Notes under the pieces: generated by a model
Databases searched by the model: none
What the model was told of the DNA's origin: nothing
Seen by the model: the letters and a program-made list of their open reading frames with translations, nothing else
Shown here: one piece after another, positions 1 through 11,100 of the stretch
Position numbering within the stretch: position 1 is the first letter of the stretch
Layout: the number at the start of each line of letters is the position of its first letter
Assembly (NCBI GenBank): GCA_016196555.1
Contig: JACPXL010000034.1
Span: 1-40,470 of the forward strand
Length of the DNA stretch: 40,470 bases
Direction: 5' to 3'
From: Candidatus Omnitrophota bacterium
Lineage (GTDB): Bacteria; Omnitrophota; Omnitrophia; Omnitrophales; Aquincolibacteriaceae
Translations under genes and position numbers: made by a program

Positions 1-239
1 GATTCAAGCACCGGCAGCTGCGACAAAATCATCAGCCCGGAATGTTCAGGGTGGAAAACAAGATAAGCAAACTTGGCCTTTTGTTTGACGTCCTGGGCCC
101 AATCCGGATTAAAAACTTCCTGAAGGCAGACAATGTCCGGTTTGATTTCTTTTAAATTTTCGAGAATGACTTTCCAGCGAAGTTTCCACGGGCCGCGCTC
201 TTGCCAGGTATTGAGGGAAAGAATTTTGAGTGTTTCCAT
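1..239 (-). CDS. Endonuclease/exonuclease/phosphatase (EEP) fold protein, N-terminal part
   Basis: Translating the minus strand from the ATG at 239 gives 79 residues with no stop before the window edge, so the 3' part is missing. The protein opens METLKILSLNTWQERGPW and continues with NLKEIKPDIVCLQEVF. A beta strand ending in LNTW, then a helix, then PDIVCLQEV is the classic start of the DNase I/exonuclease III-like fold, in which the Asn and the Glu (of LQEV) bind the catalytic metal. Family members hydrolyse phosphodiesters in nucleic acids, lipids or sugars, and the substrate cannot be told from this fragment. The start codon lies one base past the plsC stop, so the two are almost certainly co-transcribed. 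A lipid-related role beside plsC is only a guess. Confidence 0.8.
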   Translation of the reverse strand, partial: METLKILSLNTWQERGPWKLRWKVILENLKEIKPDIVCLQEVFNPDWAQDVKQKAKFAYLVFHPEHSGLMILSQLPVLE

Positions 240-240
240 T

Positions 241-1020
241 TTATTTTTCCGCGCGGATTTTCTTTAGTATTTCAATCATGGTTTGACGCACGCTCGATAT
301 CGTTTTCGCAACTGAATCCGCCTCTCCCGTATTGATTCGCACCGGTTTTCCGACAAACAGCCGGAACTCAGTCGTTTTTTCCAAATACCAAGAATGTTTG
401 GGCAAAGCGTCACCGGTCCCGTCAATGACAACCGGCAAAACTTCGACATTTTCATCCTGGGCCAGCCGGAAGGCTCCCGGTTTAAAATCGTGAATTTCAC
501 CGTCAAGGCTTCGTGTGCCTTCGGGAAAAAATAAAACGCTCATTCCGTTCTGAAGATGCCGGTGGGCGGCATTCATGGCGATTTTGGCGCTTTCGTGATT
601 GCCGCGTACAAGCGGGATATAACCGGTATTTTTCATATGCCAGCCGAGAAACGGAATCGAGAAAAGTTCTTTCTTGGCCAAAAATTTGAATTGAAGCTCG
701 AGCCCGGCCAGGACCACGAGAATATCGAGAATGCTTTGATGATTAGCGACAATCACATAATGCTTCCCCGGTTGAATATTTTCTGTGCCCCCGCGCTTGA
801 GTCTCCAAACCAGGCTGGTCACAATGATAAAACGTGCCCACCAGCGCGCCACAAGATGTTCCAATCTTCTGCGGCGGCGGTCAAAAATGAGGGAAAAAGG
901 CGTCAGGACAATCAAACCGAAAAGCTGGCAGGCAATGGTAAAGAAAACCGCCATCAGCCAGGCCAAAAATGAGATCGGGGCGCTAACCCACGCATTCAGA
1001 GTACGTTCCGTATTTTTCAT
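241..1020 (-). CDS. plsC: 1-acyl-sn-glycerol-3-phosphate acyltransferase
   Basis: The 259-residue membrane-associated acyltransferase transfers an acyl chain to lysophosphatidic acid to make phosphatidic acid, the precursor of membrane phospholipids. The family's catalytic HX4D box is NHQSILD (His94, Asp99). The substrate-binding FFPEGTRS block is at 164-171. A hydrophobic segment at about 15-45 anchors the N-terminus. Length is normal for PlsC. The gene is followed with one base of spacing by the EEP-fold gene and diverges from the SufT-like gene across 72 bases. No Shine-Dalgarno sequence precedes the ATG, and a TAGAAT box ends eight bases upstream, so the message may be leaderless. Confidence 0.93.
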   Translation of the reverse strand: MKNTERTLNAWVSAPISFLAWLMAVFFTIACQLFGLIVLTPFSLIFDRRRRRLEHLVARWWARFIIVTSLVWRLKRGGTENIQPGKHYVIVANHQSILDILVVLAGLELQFKFLAKKELFSIPFLGWHMKNTGYIPLVRGNHESAKIAMNAAHRHLQNGMSVLFFPEGTRSLDGEIHDFKPGAFRLAQDENVEVLPVVIDGTGDALPKHSWYLEKTTEFRLFVGKPVRINTGEADSVAKTISSVRQTMIEILKKIRAEK

Positions 1021-1092
1021 AAGCGGTTATTCTAATGGCCTGGTCATTAAAAGAAAATACTAATTTTCCCCTTATGTTGGTATAATTTCGCC
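1021..1092. promoter_or_regulatory. Divergent, overlapping promoters of plsC and the SufT-like gene
   Basis: On the plus strand TATAAT lies at 1081-1086, directly preceded by TGG at 1078-1080, which is a perfect extended -10 (TGnTATAAT). The ATG follows six bases later at 1093. On the minus strand TAGAAT (read from 1034 to 1029) ends eight bases before the plsC ATG at 1020. Neither side has a convincing -35 or a Shine-Dalgarno sequence. With transcription usually starting about seven bases after the -10, both messages would begin at or next to the start codon. The plus-strand promoter is the stronger call. Confidence 0.55.
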
Positions 1093-1404
1093 ATGCCAAC
1101 CCGGGACGAAGTGATTGCAGTCGCTAAACAGTGTTTTGATCCTGAAATTCCAGTCAATATTTGGGATTTGGGCCTTCTCTACGATATCGATGTGGATAGC
1201 GAAGAGAGCGCCGTCAATATCCGCATGACCTTGACCTCGCAGGGCTGCCCCGCCGCCCAAGCCATTCCCGATGATTTGCGCACAAAAATCGTGAAAGGTC
1301 TCGGCGTTAAGACCGTCAATATTCAGCTCGTGTTTAATCCCCCCTGGACTCCGGAACGAATCAGCGAAGAAGGCAAAAAGAAACTCGGCATTGGAGAAGA
1401 ATAA
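1093..1404 (+). CDS. DUF59/MIP18-family iron-sulfur assembly factor (SufT-like)
   Basis: The 103-residue single-domain protein matches the DUF59 (MIP18/PaaD/SufT) family, whose members help mature or deliver iron-sulfur clusters. The diagnostic block DPEIPVNIWDLGLLYDI is at 16-32. The conserved cysteine of the TSQGCPAA segment is Cys52, in the position of the reactive cysteine of the family. A second cysteine (Cys14) precedes the first block. The C-terminal strand VFNPPWTPERIS is also family-typical. No suf genes flank it, so the pathway is inferred from the family alone. It is followed after nine bases by the TPR gene. The upstream extended -10 sits so close that translation is probably leaderless. 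Confidence 0.88.
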   Translation: MPTRDEVIAVAKQCFDPEIPVNIWDLGLLYDIDVDSEESAVNIRMTLTSQGCPAAQAIPDDLRTKIVKGLGVKTVNIQLVFNPPWTPERISEEGKKKLGIGEE

Positions 1405-1413
1405 ACCGGCTCC

Positions 1414-2121
1414 ATGACTTCCTCTTTTCCGGATTCGGTTTTGCAGCTTTATCACGAAGCCCTGCAGGACAATCGCAAAAATCTGCACGATTTGGCGGTA
1501 GAAAAACTGAACCGTGTCATCCGCATGCTTGAAGACTTTTCCGCCAAAGGCGGATCCGCCTCCGGCGGAGAAGACGCTTATGAGGCCCTCTCGGTCATTC
1601 TCTACAATTTAAAAAAATACGATGAAGCTATCGCCATAATCAAAAAATGGATCGCGATCAATCCCAATTCCATTATGTCCCACACCAATCTTTCGCGCTG
1701 TTACGTGGCCAAAGGAATGATTGCGGAAGCTGAGCAGGAACAGTCCGAGGCACGGCGCCTGACGTGGAAGGCTGAGCTTAAAGGCAAAAAAATGGAAATG
1801 CCGAAAGTGGACTTTGAGGCGCAAATTGCGCGCTTTAAAAAGGTCATCGACCTTGATCCCAACGATGTGCTCGGCTATTTCAGCCTCGGCAATGCTTATT
1901 TGGACTCAGGCCGCAAGCGCGAAGCGGTGGACACTTTTGAGAAAGCCGTCAGCGTAGACCCTAAACATTCTTCGTCTTATCTTGGATTGGGAATGGCGCT
2001 TGAAAGTTTGGGCGATTTTGAAAAGGCGAAAAAGATTTATCTGCAGGGAATCAAAGTTGCCGAAGAACGCGGCGATATGATGACCGAGAAAAAAATGCAG
2101 TCCCGCCTGAATAAAAATTAG
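1414..2121 (+). CDS. TPR-repeat protein
   Basis: The 235-residue protein, probably cytoplasmic, shows about four tetratricopeptide repeats. The two N-terminal ones span about 51-110 (YNLKKYDEAIAIIKKWIAINPN is the clearest). The two C-terminal ones span about 150-220 (SLGNAYLDSGRKREAVDTFEKAV and LGMALESLGDFEKAKKIY). No signal peptide is visible. TPR proteins are scaffolds, so no partner can be named. It is coupled to the SufT-like gene by a nine-base gap. Its TAG stop overlaps the TAA stop of the giant minus-strand gene. Residues around 44-53 (SAKGGSASGG) are encoded by a GC-rich double hairpin that looks like a small inserted palindrome. Confidence 0.85.
   Translation: MTSSFPDSVLQLYHEALQDNRKNLHDLAVEKLNRVIRMLEDFSAKGGSASGGEDAYEALSVILYNLKKYDEAIAIIKKWIAINPNSIMSHTNLSRCYVAKGMIAEAEQEQSEARRLTWKAELKGKKMEMPKVDFEAQIARFKKVIDLDPNDVLGYFSLGNAYLDSGRKREAVDTFEKAVSVDPKHSSSYLGLGMALESLGDFEKAKKIYLQGIKVAEERGDMMTEKKMQSRLNKN
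1541..1568. repeat. Double GC-rich palindrome inside the TPR gene
   Basis: Two adjacent mini-hairpins, CCGCC-AAA-GGCGG (1541-1553) and CCGCC-TCC-GGCGG (1556-1568), are joined by AT, and the centre is itself the palindrome GGCGGATCCGCC. It is read in frame as a small Ala/Gly/Ser-rich linker between two helices. A related CCGCC...GGCGG core occurs inside the dispersed repeat at 16600-16673, which suggests the same kind of mobile palindrome. Confidence 0.6.
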
Positions 2122-5100
2122 GCCGCTTTTCCAACCAGTTTCTTGGATTCGAGTACACGGGTAAGGCGCTGGAGATAAGTTCTGAATTCAGACCGGCTGA
2201 CGGTCACAATCAAACGCGGGCCGTTGGGAGTATTTTCAATTCTTCCTTTTAAAACATCAGCATGAAGCCCCGGCAACAAAACACGCGATACTTCTTTCAG
2301 CAATGGGCGAATTTCAGCCGAAGAAACGGCATTCCAACCATTAGGCCTTTTCTCAAGCATGGCCACGGCCAGTCTAGCTTGCAGCAATATTTCCATTCGC
2401 TTCAAGGAAGGATCTGTTTTAATGCCCTCAGAATCACTGATTCCAATCTGTACGACATTAGGATTGCGTAAAGGTTGAGGATTGTTTGCTTCCATCACGG
2501 GAATATCATAAACACCATCCCCTCGATGCGTGTTCATATTTCCAACCGTGGTCACGGTCCTGCCGGCCTGCTGAATTTGATCGAGATATTGATTAATTGC
2601 GCGCGCATTCGGACCTGTCACAACCAGCCACTTGACCCTGCCGTCTGCAAGTGCGGCATCCACCCAATCCTGAACTACTGCGTTGTCATCTCCCCCAATG
2701 CGAATACCGAGAGGGAAAGTTTGTTCTCTTGTAACCTTCGTGGGCTTACTCCAACGCGCAGTTAAAAAGTCAATTGCAGGCGTAAATGTCTGGTCCACAA
2801 CCGGGGCTGTCGCTCTCTGCACCATTTCAGCAATCGGAACAAGCTGAGATATTTCGACCGAAAGAGTTGGAGCCGTAATCAATCCCGTACGGAGAGTGAC
2901 TAAAAATGCCGGAATAGCAGCACCCGGCATTGCCGCAATCGCGGAATTTTGATCAAGCGCAAGAATCGCGGGCCTAATTCCTAACGACACTTGAAATCTT
3001 TCAGAAAGTGCTTCAAGTCCTGGCGTAGATAGAGTGGGTATTCTTTCGATATCTCTCATTTCTGAATTTGCCCCTATGAATTTAATGGGAAAATTATCCT
3101 GTAGCTTTTGAACACTATCTTCTACACTAAAAGCATCATGCAGCAGAGCATTCGGAGCTGCATTCGATAAATCTCTGAGCTTACTTTTGGGTCCGTCTGA
3201 AGTATAAGTATTAAGATCTTCCCGTTTATAAGCTGCCACAAAAAGAATAGTCTTGCCTATCACGCGATAATAAACACGTTTTGTACGATTCGTCAGTTCC
3301 ATATCATACAAATACTTCCAATCCCGGTCTTTTTTAGTTCGCGATGATGGCTGAGCTAAAATTTTTTCAAGCTTATGAGCAAATTCTAATCGGCTAGGGG
3401 GATCTGAAATTTGCCCGACGATATCAGTCCATCCGGTAGAAGTAAATCGGACGCTGTCACCTTTTTTTGAAATTTCAACAATCTTAGATCCATTGGTCCG
3501 GCGGTGAAGAGTGTAAATTATTCTATGCTGAGTTGTTTTTTGGATTTCTCCTTCATTAAGCCATTGTTCGACCCACTGAACAATTTCTCCGGTTTCCGTT
3601 TGCAAACCGTCAAGACTCGATCTCCTTCTGCTCCAGCGAAACGCCGGATCGCTTGTTGCAATTTCATGCTTAGAATTTCCATGTAAAAGCCGCAAAGCAG
3701 CTTCGACATCGCTAAGAGGTGTTCCAGCTTGCACTTTAAATCCTGCAGCTCTTTGAAATTTTTTGACGGGTAATCTAGCGAATATTCCTTCGAGCTGTTG
3801 CAATACAACAGGATCATCGACCTGTTCCCATTTCGAATGATCAGTTAACGCCCCAGCGACATCAAAACCTTTCCGAGTAATAAAAAAATCGCGGGCGATG
3901 GTTTTTTCTTTTCCCGATCGAACAACTCCCGCTTTTTCGCTCAAGTAGGTTAATAAAGATTCCCACGGGGTTACCCGCTGGGCCTCGACTGTTCTGGTAA
4001 TGACTTGTTGGGTTTCACGCTGGCTGACCCGCTGAGCAATTAAATTACGCTCGGCCGGAGAAACAATATCCATCCAAATGCCAAAAGCCGTCAACCATCC
4101 ACTTTTATTAAAAACAAAATAGATTTTTCTAACACCTGCTTTTTTCGCCAGATTTTCAATCTCCGCTGTAGCAGGTCCGGAGTTAGGTATGAGTTCATAT
4201 ATTAAGTTGTCCTGAGATATCTGAGCTAGTCCTCGAATTAAAGCACTGGAACTTGGTATTACTTTAAGGGACTGTAAACGACTTTTACCCCAAGCCGTAT
4301 TAAAAAACTCTAGAAATTCCTTATCGAATTTGTCTTCGTTAAAACTTTTCCCGGCGGATAATTCCTTAAATCGGGCTGTCAGGACTTCCATAATTTCGGT
4401 TCGATCTTCAAGAGTGACGGCGACTTTGCGATTCCCTTCATTATATCCGACATAAGCTGGGCTTGAAACCGTGGATAAATCCGGTGTACGCATTTCGGAG
4501 CGTGAAGTTCCAACACGAGGAGTGCTGGGCAAAACCCATTGCTGCACAACGGGCGCGGAAGTAATTTCAAGCCTCTGCGGCAATTTGGCAAGCGGATGCT
4601 GTTCGGTTTCTCGAGAAGCATTCATATTACTCGATTCACTCGATGCAGGAGGTCTCACGGTTGTTGTTGGCCACGTTATTGGAGAAACTGGAGCCGGCGC
4701 GGCAGGTTTTAAAGGCCGGCGCGGCCCAAATTGAATTCTGATTTCCTGACCCGGTTCAAGCTCAGAACTTAAATTTAAAGACGTCTCTCCCAAAAGCACA
4801 GCAGCGATAATGACATTGTAAAGCGAGAACCGCATAGACCTTAAAATGGCCGCAACATTTGTTCTGATTTCCACCCTAAAAATAATAAACGGCGCTGCGG
4901 TGTCGGCTCCTTCCACAGAAACAAGGGTGCCGAGTTTTTCGCTTTCCGGAATTCGAGCCAGGATTGGGTCCATATTTAACTTGGTCATGGGAAGAGGTTT
5001 TTGGGCTGTGATCTTTGCGTAAAAACTTTCTTCCTCACTTGTAAACATTTCGTTGGGATAAAGAATCAGATCGACGGTATCTCCAGGACGAAGGACTTCG

Positions 5101-8100
5101 TCAAAATTTAAAGGTCTTTTTTGGAAATCTTTTCCTTGAACTTCGGCAATAAGAACCGGCATTTGCGGAGGCAATTGCGCCAGAATATGCCCGAGAGTTC
5201 CGCCGGCTTTAATTCGAAATTCTTTCGTGACGATTTTTTCATCTGAAACATGAATCGTAATCCGCACCGTGACGCCTGCCTCCGCGGCAATTTCACGTCT
5301 CGCGCCGCCAATTTCAATCAAATCCAGCCCGCCACGCATCGGAGGCAAATGGATTAAATTGGTTCGGCCAAAATCCTTCAGAATCAAATCTCCCAAATCA
5401 ACCTTGGGAGACCGGATCAGCGCACCCGGTAAAGCGGTAGAAGGGGCAAAAGCAATTCTCCGCATGCCGTATCCTGAATCTACGCGAATCAATTCAATTT
5501 GTGATTTTTTAATCACACTTCGCCTGACCAGAAAATGCGTTTTATCCTGATAAGGCGATTCCAGAAGCGCGTATTCATGGACCTTGCCGTCATTTTCCAA
5601 ATTTTCTAATTCAATCACTCCGAGAAAGACCGTCAATTGAGGAAGAATCGCTTCTTCAAAACTGCGAGTTGCCGGGTTAAACGCACGCGCTCCGGTTTGA
5701 ATGTCATTAAAAATGAGCATTTCAACGCCATCAATGCCGCGATCTCGATTGCCTATCTCACGAAGAAGAGGCTCGACCTGAAAACGATCTTCACCAACCC
5801 GTGAAGGTTCAGGTTGTTCCAATGGTTTGATTTGAAGCGGAGTCAGAGCTTCGGCCTTTCGGGCCTGCAAAATAATACCCGCGATAATATTTTTTTCATC
5901 CGCCGTGGAAGGTTTTTCTCGAACCGAAAGCCCTGCCGCCATTCTTACCAATTCCTTTTTATCCTCATCCTCCGTTCGTAATTCGGATTGACTAGTTTGT
6001 CTTACAAAATTCCTTTTAGCGGCTTCTATGTCCCGCTCGATTTTAGGGGTAATCTTGACTCCATAAAGTTCTAATTTCGATCTTAGCTCTCCATCAGTCG
6101 CAACAAATGTTTGATATCCCACTTCTACTAGCCAATCTCCCCCACCCTTGCCAGGACGATATTCAAATTTCGTTTTGGACGCTCGCTCCAGCCCCTTTGC
6201 AATCCTCAAACGCTTATCGGCCCATAATATTGCCCCTGCAACGAGCCCTATACCTATAGCGCTTATGATGATCTCCGGTTCTATTTGCCGCATTTCGGAT
6301 TGACTAGTTTGTCTTATAGGATTCCGTTTAGCGTCTGCTATATCTTGCTCGATTTTAGGGGTAATCTCGACTCCATAATCTCCTAATTTCAATCTTAGTT
6401 CCGCATCAGTAGCAAAAAATGTTTTATATCCCGCTTCTACTCGCCACACTCCCGAACGATTATCAGGACGATATTCAAATTTTGTTTGGGATGCTCGCTT
6501 CAGCCTCTCCGCAAGCATCAAACGGTTAACGCCCCATAAAGCTGATATTGCCAATACACCGATCCCTATAGCACCGATAATCTCGGGCCCTGTTTGCCGC
6601 ATTTCGGATTGACGGGCAATCCTATCAATGGGCTCAAGCACAATATTTAAAATATCCGGGTTAAGATTCTTCTTGCGATCTTTCAATTCGAAACCCCATG
6701 GAGATTGTCTGGCAACCTGCATAAAGTTATTAAATTCCAGCCACGTAGAATGCTCAGGGGTTTTTGTATCTCGTCTCCATTCCGACAGGTATCCTGTGTA
6801 TTTGATTTCGCTTTTTGGATCGATTGTTCGCGAACCGTCAGGACCGATCTTAGCAGACATAGCCAACCGGACGGTGCCAATCGGTCTGAGTGTCGTTGTC
6901 GATTGAACTTCATAGGTCAGCTCGAGTCTGGGGTCAGGTCTTTTCAAAGCGGTTTTAGAGGTTTCATTTAAAGTAATTGTCCAATCCTCTTGTCCTCTGT
7001 TCAAAGAATAATTCCATGTTATCGGGACTTTGGTTGCATCATCAGACTTGCTTTCTAATCCTTTAATGTTTCTTTTTTGAACACGCCAGGTAAATTGCAG
7101 ACGCAAAACTCCGTTTCCACTAAAATCCTTGATAAACTCGATGGCATAGGCGGGCATAAATTTTTGTAACGTTTCACGCAAACTTTCAAGTTGACTTTCG
7201 ATTTCAGCGTCTCCTAACCGGGGCGGCTTCACATCAAGTTGAAAAGCGTTCAGCCTCTCCTCGCCCTCGCCAAATTTAAGTCTTCCTTCTTCGCGAACAC
7301 CCCATTCACCGAATTGAATTTGGTCTATATTTTGCGTCTGTTTATATTTTTTGAGTTGATCCGCTTCGCTCAAGATGGCCATGATATCTACTCTGCTGAC
7401 ATATCGTTGCCTAAGGATACGTTCCAGCGAAGATTGCAAGGTGCTATTTTGCAGATCCGGCTCTTTCACTTCGGGCGCTTCGGAGCCCTGAAAAACCGGA
7501 TGTTTATCATTAAAAGGCACACCATTTTTGAGCTTTTCAAGCCAAGCTTCAATCCTCACAAGAAGTTTGAGGGACATACCAGTAGTACTCATATCAAAAG
7601 CAACAGTCTCAACAACACCGGCAGCATTTAGATCTATTGATACTTCTTTCGGAGGTCGAGACGGCATCGTTATGTAATAGACGAGTTTTCTAGGAGGACT
7701 CTTGAGGTCGAGCCGATCGCTTTTATCTTTATCTGTATTAAGGCTAAAAAGCACGTCGACATCAAACCGTTCTTTACTTCCTTCATCATATCGCTCATCA
7801 ATTCTGATTCGAAAAGACTCCGGCCATCCATTTTTTGTCGTCAAAGTCTCCGGTATAAAATAAGCAGAGAAGTCCGGCGGCTCCTGGCTCCGCAATTCGG
7901 AGTGGGAAGCAACGGTCATGGCTTTGCCAACCAGATTTAGAAACTTGGCGACAAGAGGAAATTTTTTCTCGCCGAGGCCGTTCCAGGCAAAATAATCGGC
8001 AAGTGGTTTTCGAGCCTCCGTACTGCCAAATTGGCTTATTGCAGTTATCAAGAAAAGCCGCTTGGCACGCGCAATACGGGCAGCGCCATTTCTGTTATCA

Positions 8101-11100
8101 GAATCAGCCTTTAATAAACCTTGAATAGCCTCTTGTGCTGGCTTTTTCACATACTCAGGAGAATTAAATTCTCTCGCCAAATCCTCAAGCTGTTGCCGAA
8201 ATGACTCAGCCAATAGAATGCCTTGAAACAATTCTTTATTTGTTAGAATTACTTCATATTGCCGCAATTCGGATTGGTTAACTCCTCTTATCACATTAGC
8301 GACTAATTGAGGCGCGGCATGAGGACCCATGCCTGCTCCTCTCAGCAAACTATCAAGCTCATCGATGATATCCTGTAGGCTAGAGCCATTCAGCCGGCGA
8401 GAAGCATAAAAATCGGACACCGCCTGATACACAGGGGAATCAGGATAAAGAACCCCTTGAGGAAGGTTTTCATACGAAGAAAGCGCAAAAAACACAGTTG
8501 TAATTTCCAAGGACGGCCGGGGATATTCTTCCAGCCCTTGTCCAATGATTGCTGCCACTTCATCTGGAGAAAGTGAACGAATGTCACGCAGCCCTAGGGA
8601 AACTAGAATTTCATCGGCGATCGCACCGTCGCTCAATTGATAAGGTTTGTAAGTTCTATACACATCCGTTACAGCATCAGAAAAATCTTTATCTGAAACG
8701 ATAGCTTCGTTAAAATTTCTCTCACGCAATATCTCCAAAACATTTTTGACGCCGTCCTCAATGGAACGGGACTGCTCTTCCGCCGGACGCCTGGAGGTGC
8801 TCCAGATTTGATACGCAGCATAACCAGCTACTCCGGCTAATGCGATGTAGACGACCGGTGTTACGATTTCACTCGGCAACCTTGCCATCATTTGATCAAT
8901 CAGATTTTGCCGCATTTCGGAGCGGATAGAGTTTTTATTTTCCAATTGAGCCGCAAACTTCTCAAAAAGAGCGTTTACCTCGCGTGTCATAAACTGCAGC
9001 TTATATTCCGAAGGGCCCGAAGATGCGATGATGTTTTCATCAATCCTTACAAACCATCCTAAATTAGTTTTTCCATTTGCCGCAGATCCTTCTTCAACAA
9101 CGATTTCTCTTTTTATTTGATCCGCTACTTCCCCCGCCAGTGTGCGCAAATCGCGCATAGGCCCTCCTGTCAGCCATAACATATCTCCTTTGTGTGCAGC
9201 GTCATATTCTTCAGCAAAAATATCCGTCGCGATTTCTCCAATCCGATCAATTAATTGCTCGGCAATCTGCAGTAAAAATTCTTGGGGAGGCTTTTTATCA
9301 GACGTTGCTCTTTGATTTTCTTTTGCTATAGCCGGCGATAACACGTGATTCAAAAGCTGGACCGGATTGTGCGTGCGATCCGACGTGGAAGAACCCCACA
9401 ATGTTGCATTCGAATCCGTAGCTAGATGTCTTAAATATTCTATGCTCGCTTTAACAAATTGTGCTGTATTCACCCGCGGTTCGGAGCGGGCTGTTGGACT
9501 CGTTATCTCCATGATTCTGCTTGCTACGCTGGCTATTCTGCTGTATCCTCCAGAAACAAACTGGGAAAGGAATGAATAAAATGGAAATCCTTGTAACCCT
9601 CTCCATAATGTCCCTAATAGGAATCGTATACCACCTCTTGAGCCATCGGAAGCGCTCGCATTAAAATCTCCCCTCGCTAGTTCCTCTGCTGTCCGTTTTT
9701 CTGTCTTTTCGCTCCGCAATTCGGATTGGGAAAAAGTTACTTTTTTAGGAATAGAAGCGCCGTCTTCCCGTTCATATTCATAAGTTGTTACCGTTACCTC
9801 CGGGTTTGCCCAAAGTTTCGACGGAGCAAATTGGACGACCCGTACTAAATTTCCCTCTTCATCTATTTGATTCACTTTCGCTCTTGCCAGAAGCCATGCT
9901 GATAAATAATCGTCTTGCCCGAAAATTGCATTGGACAATTTTCTTGTCGGCAGCATCATTTCGTACGCCTTTAAATAAGCAATGCCACGATTCCAGCTTC
10001 GGTTTTCACGCTCAGTAGGAGAAGCATTAGGAAGATCGGCGAGGAGCGTTTGATAAAAATAAGCCGTGCCGGAGATGCCGACAACTGCCGACAATAGCGC
10101 AACTATGAGTGTGAGTTTTTTGAAACTCATCGGCTTGCGCATTTCGGAGAAGGGGGGCATTGATTTTACTTTCTCAAGCCGGGTTTTATAAAAATCCCGA
10201 ATAATAGCATTGCTTTTTCTTTCACCAAGCGATTGAGGCTCTTTCTCTAATTGCTCCCTTTCTCGAATCGCGCTCTCCAAAGCCTTCTGTGATTTTTGGC
10301 CTGGGTAAAGGCCCGCTCCTTGGCCTCCAAAGTAAGGCATGTAAAAATTGTCTGCCGCAATTGGTGCGTTTAACATTTTAATGAATGCTTCGAATGCCCG
10401 CGGACTTGTCGCAAAGGCTTCCACATAAGCAAATGCATCATAAGATTCACCCCCGTCAGCAGGGATTACGTGCACATGCCAAATGCCGTCTGAATCCTTC
10501 CAAATGGCCGGCCAGAGATAAATAGAAGTTTGTTTAAATCTCGATCCATTATTCACCATGGGTAAAAATTGATCGGAAGAAAGCCAAACAAAGAATTCAT
10601 AAAACTGATCTGTAATTTCCTGCGCCAATTGCGGATTTCCGTCCTCTTCCGCTTTGTGTATCATTCGACCCAGTTCGCGCGCGGCTTCTAATCTTGTTGC
10701 GTCATCAAGTTTTAGATTTTTTATCTTATCCATCAAAAGCTGAACTCGGGTTGGGCTTGGCGGTGTGGAAGCTACTTCCTGAATGGTTGATTCGGCTTGG
10801 TTCGCTTCAGGAGCCACTTGAGGTTCTTTATTCCCAAACAAAAAGTGCCCCCCTATTAAAAGCAAGGGAGCTATTGTCCCCACTAATCCTAGGACAGCAC
10901 CGTAGAAACCAACTTCCTTGAGGAGAATTCTCCCAATACTGGTCTTTTTCTCATTTTTTCCGGTCCGTGATTCGGAGCGGGCCTTTTGGCCAACAATCAC
11001 AATCTCCGATATCCGCGCACCGGTCCCGAATAATGCTGAAATAGCACCTGGCAGCAGCATCACGAGATTCGCACTCATGATCGTTTGTTCCACAATTTGG

